Assembly: GCA_022315425.1 (NCBI GenBank) | Contig: JAIUPT010000041.1 | Location: 2,232,001-2,296,000 of the forward strand | From: Pseudevernia furfuracea | Taxonomy: Eukaryota > Ascomycota > Lecanoromycetes > Lecanorales > Parmeliaceae | Direction of reading: 5' to 3' | Length of the DNA stretch: 64,000 bases | Shown here: positions 22,280 through 32,240 of the stretch, one piece after another | Layout: every line of letters starts with the position of its first letter | Position numbering within the stretch: the stretch's first letter is position 1 | The notes under the pieces: model-generated | The model's database searches: none | Seen by the model: the letters and a program-made list of their open reading frames with translations, nothing else | Told to the model about the DNA's origin: nothing | Position numbers and translations under genes: made by a program

Positions 22280-24480
22280 CACCCATCCGGTTCATGCAAT
22301 ACTCACTCCAGCAGCTTGATGATAAAGAGATCCCTCGTTTCTCAAGAGTCGAATGGTCGCTTTCACTTTCGTCTATGAATGACAAGGCCCTTTTTGGGAC
22401 GACTTGTTTCCATGTTCTTCTCAGGAGCCCTGCTCGGAGTCTCATGAGAACGGTGTCTGAGAGCACTTGACCCTGCTACTTGACCGTCCATGGTGTAGAC
22501 TCACTCCATTCTGGCGTCTTGCGTCATGGCAGAGACCGCTCGCCTACAGAAAATTCTCGGTGGGCCTAGGATTCGGAGTAGTCGCCCCACACCGAGACGT
22601 CAGCTCTGTCGAAAAGCCAGCTCCGGTCGGACAATCGTCCGAGTGTACCGTCTCGATTTCTCGAGATCCTACATCATCAGCAGATTTCTGATTTCCCGTG
22701 TGATTGATCAATTGGAGGCTTGGCGTGGGGGCACGTAGTCGAAAGAAAGTCATAATAATATCTATCGAAGAAAGGACCAAGATCTGGGATGAGTCTTGCA
22801 ATCTTCCTATAGCTTCATTACTTTGTCAACCGCTTATATCGCAGATGCCAAACCGTTGCTTTAACACTAACATGATCAGTCATTCCTACTTGTAAAGATC
22901 GAAAAATATACACTAGTCCACCTTTCTCTTTCTCGTCAATTCGATGATCTTTACGCAATAGCGCTTCCGTTCCTCTTCACGTCAAATGCCTCGTAATAAA
23001 GACACTCTGTCTCGATCTACTCATCCACACACGAAACATCGAGCTATCTTTGCTCCTGGATCGCCAACAATTCACAACCTATTTCACGTCGTAGAGATAG
23101 TCTCCGCATCGCACGCAAAGCTGTTACCTAGAAGAGTGGAAAGTTTTGTCGCGTCGTTGCGAAAAAGCTGGACGGCGTCTTTTCCGAAGCCGTTCGCGAG
23201 AGATTCGGCGAGTTCGAAAACGGCGATGGGGGCACCAGGGGAGCTGTTGAGAATTGACAACAGCACTAGAGAAAGAGGGGCTGGCTATCGATTTCGATGC
23301 CTGGGTGTAGGGTGGGCGGTATGCACCTCCTAGTAGAGGGACTTGGCTTTTCATGGTGAGGTGTTGTTACAAATGTTCAAAGGGAGATCTTATGCAGTAC
23401 ACGGGATCTAGAGAGAGGGAGTTCTACTTGCGGAAACTGCATAAGTGCATAATGCAACGAATTGCCAAATAGAAGCCGACTGCTGTACGCATCTTGATGA
23501 CTTTTGATCTCTTCCAAGGCAATTAGCTACCATTGCTATGCGCATCGCAGCGGCACTGTGCATGCACTCAGCGAAGGCCAATGAAATACAGGCGGTTTAT
23601 GCCTGCGTTCTCGCGCGAATCAGCACCCAGATGCTTCAAGGCGCCTACAAGGCTTTCGACCCAGAAGAAAAGCATTGCCAATTTCCGTCCTGCCGTCCCA
23701 ACCAGATATCTGTTAGGTCCACATAAGCTAGTCAACTGCCATACTGCTTGAACACACTACCAAAAAAAGCAAGTCTCCATCTGTTGGGTTTCATGCTAAG
23801 CAATAATGCATCTCCGAATGGATGGCAGACCTCGAATTCTCACTACGGAGGTTTGGAGGTAGGATGATGGAGACGCTTGCGTATCGTACAATGAAGGCCA
23901 GTCGCCAACAACGCGGGGTCGACTTATTTTCATTCGTCATATGCAATGATCGATCTTGCCCTTATTGCAAATCATCGCAATGTTAACAACGAGAACATCC
24001 ACGATAGAATACTTGTATACGCAGCTGTTCTTATTGAGTACATCTCAATATTTGAAGCCAAAAGTTTTGCCTCACAGGTTATCCTTCAAATGTTATTGTG
24101 CTGCGAAAAGTGCAATTAATGATGTTCCACCAAGACATTTTGGACCCAAGTCGTCAGCCCATGAAACAGAAGAGATTATCTTCGGAAGGATCTCCACCAG
24201 AGACTCTGCGGAGGTTAATCTCCTTATACACATCCACTACCTACGATATCCCTTCCATAACCTCCTCCTAGGCCTCACTCTAAAAATCTGCCTACCATAG
24301 CCGCTCCCATCTAAAGTTCTGAAGAGCGTGGATTGCGCTTTTCGCTACTCCGTAGTCGCAAGTCGCATTCCACGCAGAGGTTATTGGCGATTTTCATATT
24401 TCTCGACATTGTGACTCGGACCCTACACATTCTTTTTTTGCCTCCATCTCCCCTGTTGTTTTTGTCATCATTTTGAGGTC
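22280..24480. other. 2.2-kb stretch without a recognisable gene
   Basis: Only short frames (70-115 codons) with no domain, signal peptide or convincing splice pattern on either strand. Base composition is ordinary, not AT-rich, so it is not RIP relic. May hold untranslated regions or a lncRNA; nothing can be shown. Confidence 0.45.
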
Positions 24481-25081
24481 ATGGCGTCGCACTTCCTGCT
24501 GATCCTCCTAGCATGCACCTATTTCCACACATTAGCTTACACAGCGGCTCCTCCCGTCAATGTCGTACTGGATCAACCATGTGGAACCCTAGACCCAGTG
24601 TAAGTAATGGCACAATACATAGCATTAACCCAGTATTGATGTCTGCTGAACACCTAGGCAACCGATAAATGTGACCACCCTGCAGAACGTCGCTCTGCTC
24701 AACAACAGCATCACCTTCAACATCCCCAGCACCCAAACCAGCCTCGTCTTCTCCAAGTTTTCCGAACTCATATCTCAAACGGAGCTTGACCTTTGCGTCA
24801 TCGAAGGCATCGGATTCTTATTCGGCACTGTCCTCGCAAAAGGAAAAGACGGCTTCCTGCCCCTGAATTCGGTCGAGTACAAATATGGCAATGTCGTCAT
24901 AAACATGTACGACTTCAGCGCACCAGCTTTCCGCATGACATATGCATCTGTGGTATCGGTTTTGAGAGGTATCGCGTTGTTTACCAGCATCTATGGGTAC
25001 TATGGAATGACATTTGAAGTGTACGATAGGACAAAGGGTCATGTGGGAACTGGAGAATTCGGCTCGATCATACCTAGATAG
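24481..25081 (+). CDS. Small secreted protein (180 aa)
   Basis: Two exons, 24,481-24,599 and 24,658-25,081, separated by a 58-nt intron (GTAAGT...ACCTAG, branch-like CTGAAC). The join is in phase and gives 180 residues. The first 22 residues (MASHFLLILLACTYF...) are a strong signal peptide, cleaved near TLAYTAAPP. The mature part has only two cysteines (in QPCGTL and LDLCVIEG), several N-glycosylation sites (NVT, NNS) and beta-rich segments ending in GEFGSIIPR. No enzyme motif or known family was recognised. It is the last gene before the left subtelomere, a typical location for lineage-specific secreted proteins, so an effector-like role is possible but unproven. Confidence 0.7.
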
Positions 25082-25204
25082 AGAGTGCGTTACAGCAGAA
25101 AAAAGCTCTAAAAATATTTTTTACCGATGACCTATTCAGCATATTATAAGAATAAAGAGTGTCATCCCAATACCCTCTAACTGGGTGACACCATACTGCC
25201 AGAT

Positions 25205-25390
25205 AGCATATCTAACCCTAGTATTCTCGGGCTTTGCACTGCAAAACCCATCCGGATAAATTTTCCATTGGTGGAACAACGTTTTCCGGATCGACCGCTA
25301 GCGGAAGGTTTTGCAGTGCAAAGCCTCCCTTGGCAATGGCCGTCAGCGACGTCCACCATAAAGATTTGCATGCAGTCTTCGTCGCTGAGA
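25205..25390 (-). repeat. Subtelomeric conserved element, intact left copy
   Basis: Read on the minus strand, this ~186-nt element (starting CTCAGCGACGAAGACTGC) matches 29,550-29,735 on the + strand across its whole length. The other copy is altered by C-to-T and G-to-A changes. The element contains a perfect 19-nt inverted repeat, GGCTTTGCACTGCAAAACC at 25,230-25,248 and its reverse complement at 25,307-25,325. The 58-nt loop itself holds the palindrome CCGCTAGCGG. In one minus frame it encodes a conserved-looking peptide (SASGRSGKR...NGKFIRMGFAVQSPRIL), but the hairpin suggests a structured DNA or RNA element rather than a gene. Confidence 0.75.
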
Positions 25391-25504
25391 GCATTATTGA
25401 CTAGAATAGTGATGCTGGGAGTATTATAGACTGGAATAATGACTAAAATAGTGATGTTGAAAATTGCGACACTCAATGCGACACTCAATGGGACACTCAA
25501 TGGC

Positions 25505-26162
25505 AGTGGTCTCAGCAGTGGTCTCAGCATTGGTCTCAGCATTGATCTCAGCATTGGTCTCAGCATTGGTCTCAGCATTGGTCTTAGCGATATTCTCAGC
25601 AGTATTCTCAGCAGTATTCTCAGCGGTATTGGTCTCAGCGGTATTCTCAGCGCTGGTCTCAGCAGGCAGTGTTCTCAGCGGTATTCTCAGCGCTGGTCTC
25701 AGCAGGCAGTATTCTCAGCGATATTCTCAGCGGTGGTCTCAGCAGGTAGTATTCTCAGCGGTATTCTCAGCGCTGGTCTCAGCAGTGGTCTCAGCAGGCA
25801 GTATTCTCAGCAGTATTCTCAGCAATGGTCTCAGCATTGGTCTCAGCATTGGTCTCAGCATTGGTCTCAGCGATATTCTCAGCAGTATTCTCAGCGATGT
25901 TCTCAGCAGTATTCTCAGCATTGATCTCAGCGGTATTGGTCTCAGCGGTATTGGTCTCAGCAGTGGTCTCAGCAGGTAGTATTCTCAGCGGTATTCTCAG
26001 CGATGGTCTCAGCGGTATTGGTCTCAGCGGTATTCTCAGCGATATTGGTCTCAGCGGTATTCTCAGCAGTATTCTCAGCAGGTAGTATTCTCAGCGGTGT
26101 TCTCAACAGACAGTATTCTCAGCAATAATCTCAGCACTAATCTCAGCATTGATCTTAGCAGT
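25505..26162 (+). repeat. 12-nt minisatellite (NNTNNTCTCAGC)
   Basis: Roughly 50 consecutive degenerate units of 12 nt built on CTCAGC followed by variable six-mers (ATTGGT, AGTGGT, GATATT, AGTATT, GGTATT), with occasional 15-nt units. Because 12 is a multiple of three, all frames stay open and would encode LSxI/LSxG repeats. I treat the open frames as a by-product of the repeat. Confidence 0.9.
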
Positions 26163-26275
26163 GACAGTAACAGTAACAGTAATAATAACAATAATAATAA
26201 TAATAGTAATAGTAATAGTAATAGTAATAGTAATAGTAATAGTAATAATAATAATAACAACAATAATAATAATAA
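26163..26275 (+). repeat. AAT/AGT trinucleotide microsatellite
   Basis: Continuous mixture of AGT, AAT and AAC triplets (GTAATAGTAATAGTAATAG...), directly continuing from the minisatellite. Confidence 0.9.
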
Positions 26276-26772
26276 ATTAATCTTAGTATTACTATTCTAG
26301 TTAATCGTGATCTTTATAATATTATTTTAGTTATTATTTTAATTAATAATACTCTTAATCTTACTATTTTAATTATCGTTTTAATTAATAATACTTATAA
26401 TATAAGTTATAATTAATTATAATAAGTTAAAACTAGTTATAACTACGTGTAGTATTAATTACTATTAATTAAAAAGTTATTTAAATATTTATAAGTTTAG
26501 AATATATAAAGAATTAAAAAATATTAGTTTAAATATCTTATTTAATTAATATAATATAATTCAACTATATGTAGTTCGACTATATAAGTTATAATTAATA
26601 AAGAACTAGTTCTAACTACGTATAGTATTAATTAATTGTTAATTAAAAAGTAATATTAATTGTTATAGATTTAAAATATATAAAGAATTAATAATATTAA
26701 TTTAAATATTTCACTTAGTTAATATAATATAGTTTAACTATATGTAATTCGACTATATATAGTCATAACTAC
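26276..26772. repeat. AT-rich tandem repeat, three degenerate copies
   Basis: A motif beginning AACTACGT(G/A)T recurs at 26,441, 26,614 and 26,767 (spacings 173 and 153 nt). It is followed in each case by related sequence (TATTAATTA..., AATTAAAAAGTAAT..., GTTTA..AATATATAA). No gene. Confidence 0.7.
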
Positions 26773-28242
26773 GTGTGTATTAATTAGTTTTATTATTAAT
26801 TAAAAAGTAATATTAATAATTATAAGTTTAGAGTATATATAATAATAATAATAATAGTTTAAGTATAAAAGAAGATAAAAGTTGTTTATAAATTAAATAT
26901 ATTATATTTTAATAAAGTTAAAAGTTTATTAATAAAAAGAGTTATATTTAAAGTTGAGTTTATAATAGTATATATTAAGTAATAAATAGTAGTAAGAGTA
27001 ATTAAAATTAAAATATAATTATATATATTTTAAAGATTAAAAGTTTAAATAGTTAATTAAGTTTAAATAAGTAGTTAGTTAAAAAAGAAAAAATAGAGTT
27101 ATATAAGTTAATAAAGTATAAAAAGAGTGTAAATTAATAAAGTATAAAAAGAGTTATATAATATATAATATAAAGATGTTAAGAGTATAAATAAGTGTTA
27201 GTGTTTATGTAATTAATAAAGTTTTTATTTAAGATGTTATAAAGTTATTAAAATATATAAAGTAAATAAGAGAGTAAAAGAAGAAGTAAGTAAGAAGTAT
27301 ATATATTTAAAATTATATAAGTATTATTAAGTAAAGAGAAGAATAAGAGTAAAAATAAAAAAAGAAGAATAAAAAGAAGAAGAAGAATAAAAATAAGAGT
27401 AAAAGAATTAAAGTTATTAAAATATATAAGTGTTAATAAATAAAAGAAGAAGTAAAAGTTATTATAAGAATAAAAGTAAGAGAGAGAATAAGAGAAATAA
27501 AAGTTATTATAAGAATAAGAGAAAATATAAAAGAGATAAGAGTTAAAAGTTAAAAATATAATTTAAATAATTAGTTAAGAGAAAAAGAAAAAGTATAAAA
27601 GAGAAAAGAGTTAATAAGAATTAAAAATATAATTTAAATAATTAATTAAAAGAAAAAGAAAAAATAGAATTATATAATATATATTATAAAGATATTAATT
27701 AAAGTATAAATAAATATTTATATTTATATAATTAATTAAAATTTTATTTAAGATATTATAAAGTTATTAAAATATATAAAATAAAATAAAAAATAAAAGA
27801 AGAAGTAAATAAGAAGTATATAAGAAGTATATATGTTTAAAATTATATAAGTATTATTAGATAAAAAGAAGAATAAGAATAAAAATATAAGAATAAGAAG
27901 AAGAATAAAAGTAAAAGAGTTAGAGTTAATAAAATATATAAGTATTAATAAATAAAAAGAGAAGTAAAATTTAATATAAGAATAAAAGTAAGAGAAAATA
28001 TAAAAGAGAGAATAGAAAAGTAAATATAGAAATAAAAATAAATAAGATTTAAAATAAGAAGAAGAATAAAAGTTAAAATATAAATATAAAAGTAAATAAG
28101 ATTGAGAAGTGAGAAGTGAGAAGTAAGAAGTAAGGAGAAAGAAGTAAGAAGGTTAGGGTTAGGGTTAGGGTTAGGGTTAGGGTTAGGGTTAGGGTTAGGG
28201 TTAGGGTTAGGGTTAGGGTTAGGGTTAGGGTTAGGGTAGGGA
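26773..28242 (+). other. Cytosine-free subtelomeric tract (1,470 nt)
   Basis: From the base after the C at 26,772 to the base before the C at 28,243, every + strand base is A, G or T. The tract includes the 14 TTAGGG repeats at its right end. G is frequent throughout, so this is not simply AT-only sequence: one strand has no C and the complementary strand has no G. I checked each 60-base line by eye. No coding potential. Confidence 0.9.
27040..28070 (+). repeat. Two ~515-nt tandem copies inside the cytosine-free tract
   Basis: AAGTTATTAAAATATATAAA at 27,242 recurs at 27,761 (offset 519), and AATATATAAG at 27,421 recurs at 27,933 (offset 512). Flanking text aligns across about 500 nt. Most visible differences are G in the first copy against A in the second (e.g. 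GAGTTATATA vs GAATTATATA), i.e. one-directional transitions. Confidence 0.7.
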
Positions 28243-28338
28243 CCCTAACCCTAACCCTAACCCTAACCCTAACCCTAACCCTAACCCTAACCCTAACCCT
28301 AACCCTAACCCTAACCCTAACCCTAACCCTAACCCTAA
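28153..28338. repeat. Head-to-head telomere repeats (TTAGGG)14 - TAGGGA - (CCCTAA)16
   Basis: 28,153-28,236 is 14 perfect TTAGGG units, 28,237-28,242 is TAGGGA, and 28,243-28,338 is 16 perfect CCCTAA units. G-rich repeats read toward the right on the left arm and toward the left on the right arm, so two chromosome termini meet end to end. Subtelomeric sequence lies on both sides. Whether the joint is in the genome or made by assembly cannot be told from the sequence. Confidence 0.97.
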
Positions 28339-30904
28339 TAACATGATTTCTTCGTTTTTAATTTCGATGAGAAAATAACGTCACGAAGTCTGCGTCTAAG
28401 TCTTTCGTCGATTCTAAATCTCGCTCTCATCTCAGTGTCTCTTTCACTGCTAATAATGTCTTATTTATCTCTATTAGTCGTCAGTTAGACTATATCGTCA
28501 ACCTCGTCACGTCTTCGAGAAGACGATTCGATTCGCGAGAAATTCTACTTGAGACATAAAAGGGGAGCGAGCTACTCGCGACCACGTCGAATACTATCTA
28601 TAAATCGCGCGATGTCAGAAATCGCATAAACAGACGCATCTTCAAGAAGTCGTCTGACGATCGTATAATAATAAATAATAATTATAATCGCTTAAAGACT
28701 GCTTATAAACATGAGAAGATCGATTATGTAATCAGATTTCGAAGAATAATCGACGATAAGATTAAGACGCACATAATGTCACTGCTCGTGTTCGAACTAA
28801 GTACGTACGTTTCGATCATCTCTATTAGATTCAAAGCTCTCGTCTCTATCTCTATCTTCACTTCGCGAGAAGTTAGATTCTTTAACTCTAACTCTACGCG
28901 CGATTAATAATATATCGATTTAAACGATTTCTTCGTGAATTAAGCTAAGCGACGAAACCTCAAGAAACTATATACAGTTGATGTAACTAAGATGCGCTAC
29001 GTGTGCGTGTGCTATTATTCGATTCTTATTATATATCTGCGAGCGATCTCTTTCGAACGTGATAAGCGATGAAATAAGAAAGCGAGTTAATAGATCTATA
29101 TGTAGTTATGTGAGCAGAGCTATTTCTTAGAAATAGCATAGAATAGAATTAGTATAGAATAAAATCAATAAAACGATCTTAGCTACACGCTCGCGTTTCA
29201 TCTAAATTAACTGTTAGTTATATGTAACTGAAAACGTCTATTCTTCTTTCGTCTATTATCAATCTTTAATTATATTATTTTAAGAATTCAAGCTCATAAG
29301 CACTCTTCACTCGTTCAGTCTGCATATAGTGTTTAATCGACGATCTCAAAGTAGATGTTTGAATGCTTAGATATAAGAAGTTCTAAATAGAATTAGACAT
29401 ATCAAGAAAATTCAGACTTAGTCTTATCGAGGGCTTGGCGCTTCGTCGCACGCTTTTCTCATCAAATAATCGTATCGATCAAAAATATTCTAAAGTCTTT
29501 TCAGACTGCATAAAGAGACGACGATAACTTCGATTATGTCTTAAAACAGCTCAGCGACGAAGACTGCATATAAATCTTTATGATAAACGTCGCTGACGGT
29601 CATTGTCAAGATAGACTTTGTCTGATAAAATCTATCGCTAGCGATCGATTCGAAAAACGTTATTTCATCAATGAAAAATTTATTCGAATAAGTTTTACAG
29701 TGCAAAGCCGTCGAATACTAGAATTAGTCTTATTTGCTTTTCTCTATATTTATTTTAATCTTAATAAAAAATAAAAAATTCTTCTTTTTCTTTCGCTCGC
29801 TTTATATACTTATATTTAATTATATATTTCACTTTAAATCTATGTTATATAAGTATAAAAGTTATTTAACACTAAAATAACAACGATATATCTCGTCGAG
29901 TCTTTATTAATTCTGACCTTAAAAATATTTAATTATTTTACAAAGTTTTTATAGTCTTATAATTGTCAAATCGATAAATTTATATGAAGCATAAGAAAAC
30001 TAATTGAGTAGAATTTCATCTTTTAAAAACCACGATGTAACAATTAAAAATGGCTCATACAGTTGATTGAGCAGACGCGATTATACTTTCGTGATGTCAA
30101 CATGATTACGCGCAGAGACATTCTTCAGAGAAAATTGATTCTAACGTTGCGGCATTTATAATAACGAGATTTATCGTCCATCTTTTCGAAATGGAGAATG
30201 GTTAGATTGTTAAAATGACCACCAAAGGGCAGGAGATTAAATAGACGAGTCAAGATATCTCTGTATTAGTTACAGTGAAGATCTTTTAGTAGCTTGATTT
30301 AAGACTCGAGTTCTCACTTAATGGGACGAAGAAGGATTAATATATTTGATCGTGAGACCAACGCGAAACTAGTCAAGATCGGCGGAGGCGGTGATTTAAC
30401 ATTCAGTGCTTTCGTAATTTTCTCTAGAGATAAATGACTTAGAATTACGGGTTTTGACTTGGAAAAAATACTATGCTCGCGAGTAAGTGCCACTTGACTC
30501 TCGCGCGATCGGGGTGTTCATTGCTAGCAGTTGCGCCCCTTTGAATATATAGACATCAAGACCCGGCTGAGAATTAATCAAAGATTTGAAAGGTTAGTCG
30601 AGCATGGGAAAATCTGGGAGATCGATTCTCTATCTATTCTATAACATATTCAATGTTCTAATTATTTCTATTGATCTGCCTTACTCTTCTCTAACTAACT
30701 TCTTCAATTGACTCTAAGAAAACTAAAAGATCTTTTAATTCGAATCTATACGAGGCTGACTTCATAGAAATCGAGGTCGGAACGCTTAATACGCTTGAGC
30801 TTTCCATTTGCAAGAGGTACATCAAACAATATAGCCAGCAATATCATTGTTCTTCAACGACCGATATCTTCATGCATATAGCGCTCTCTCTCAATTATGT
30901 ATAC
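28339..30904. other. RIP-mutated subtelomeric DNA of the right-hand chromosome end
   Basis: AT-rich with many TA and CG dinucleotides, few CA/TG and dense stop codons in all frames. It contains the mutated copy of the subtelomeric element (29,550-29,735). I could not recognise another gene here; about 29,950-30,900 is less mutated but still without a supported frame. Confidence 0.55.
29550..29735 (+). repeat. Subtelomeric conserved element, RIP-mutated right copy
   Basis: Same element as 25,205-25,390 in opposite orientation, so each copy points the same way relative to its own telomere. Differences are transitions such as ATGCAAATC to ATATAAATC, GTGGAC to ATAAAC and GGTTTTGCAG to AGTTTTACAG. 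One arm of the 19-nt hairpin is destroyed. It gives a 64-codon open frame by chance. Confidence 0.75.
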
Positions 30905-32240
30905 CTACGACGTTGACGTCGGAATTGAAACAATCGTCTTTGTAATCAGCGCAGTCGTCGGCGCGGCACTTATATAGCTCGTCGACGTCAGCTGAAGAGT
31001 ACTAGTCGATAGAGACGTATAAGCACAGAGGCTTGAACCTGGCAGGATTGGGAAATCCCCAGCCGAGCCACAGTCGCACCAGCCATCGTTCGAGAGGTTG
31101 AGACAGTAACCCATCGCACCATCAGAATCTGTAGCATGGTTACAGATAGGCTTAGGGATCGCGGCCGCGGCAGGTGTGAACGGTGAAATGACTGCGGTGA
31201 CTTGGACGACGTTATTGGTGAGGGTGCCCGGGACGGTGAATGAGCTAGACGCAGATGGATCAAGCGCTGCTGTCGCCACAGTGTTGTCTACGATAGGATC
31301 TTTAAAGCGAGTGCCATCGCTGAGACAGGCTTTAGTTTAGAGAATCTCGTAGGCGAGCCAGAGGAAGCTGTCGGCGTTGGTAATGCACTGATTCGATTGA
31401 TTTTTAAGGAGCTGACGGGTTTTGTAGGGTTCGTAACCAGCTTGGCTGTCTTGAGGGGTGCTATAGTCGGCAATATGGGCACCACCGGTGCCGACTTTGT
31501 CAATGTTGTCATTGTGCATTCACTACAAAGTGATGTTATAGTCAGACATGTTGAGTCAGGGGGCTAAAACTCACCTCATGAAGAATTGTTTCAGCGAGAA
31601 AGTTCATCTTTGTTGACAACGTATCTCCCACGATGGAACAGCTGATATCTTCATATCGAGTCGGGGCTTGAAATGCCTGGTCACAGAAGAAGGTGAATGT
31701 CGCATAATCGAGAAGTTCAGGGTCAAAGTCAGTCGATACTAGAAATTGCCAAGTTAGCAAGATTTCGCGAAGGGCTTCGAAAGGGGTCAAATCACGGGGA
31801 TTGATATATGTAGCTTCTCCAGGTAGGCAAGTATTCGCATTTAAATACTTCTTGAGCAGATCTACGCCAAGGATGACAGCAGTTTAAAGAACATCTTCGC
31901 CCTGATTAGAATTATTTGAATTCGATATGATCTTGTTTTATACGCTCTGCACCTTTTGATAATCGATATCAGGGAAGTATTTTGATCAGATATCTTTGAA
32001 AGGATCGTTACTGTCATCGTCAGGATACGATAGGGAGACTTGTTGAATAAGCAAGAGAATATCGAAGAGAGCTTCGAATAGGAGACTCTTATAATTCTAA
32101 CTCGTCGAGTCGCTCAAGAATTTATTCACAGGCGAAAGAACTCTTTTGATGAGCTGATTTGTATAAACATTACTATGTGGTAATGATATTATCAATGAAG
32201 CTAAAGAAAAGGCCTGAAGAAGACGAAGTGCATACATTAT
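30905..32240 (-). pseudogene. Secreted zinc metallopeptidase pseudogene
   Basis: Minus-strand relic. Near 32,240 a leader-like MHFVFFRPFL followed by stops suggests a former signal peptide. The core reads DFDPELLDYATFTFFC...YEDISC...NFLAETILHE, then an intron 31,574-31,523 (GTGAGT, CTATAAC branch, TTTGTAG). The next exon opens TGA-ATG-CAC. Spliced, the zincin motif is HE-stop-MH, i.e. HExMH with x replaced by a stop (CGA or TGG to TGA). Then come HIADYSTPQ and ITNADSFLWLAYEIL-stop, matching the downstream part of fungal secreted HExxH peptidases, and a C-terminus with ICNH...GYCLNLSNDGWCDCG. Multiple stops of RIP type confirm loss of function. The peptidase family is inferred from HExxH plus the NADSF-type block. 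Confidence 0.65.
31523..31574 (-). other. Intron splitting the HExxH motif
   Basis: 52 nt, GTGAGT donor directly after the HE codons, CTATAAC branch, TTTGTAG acceptor. The His of the second half (CAC) is at 31,514-31,516. Confidence 0.6.

Noticed and set aside
25439..26085. Open frames of 160-170 codons encoding LSxI/LSxG repeats
   Set aside because: The 12-nt period keeps every frame open and the opposite strand gives Leu/Arg repeats. No start context, signal or non-repeat domain supports a real protein.
25505..26162. CRISPR-like array
   Set aside because: Units are 12-15 nt without distinct repeat and spacer, and the organism is a fungus; it is a minisatellite.
28339..29549. Subtelomeric RecQ-type helicase relic next to the telomere
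   Set aside because: The position would fit, but no helicase motif could be read in any frame.
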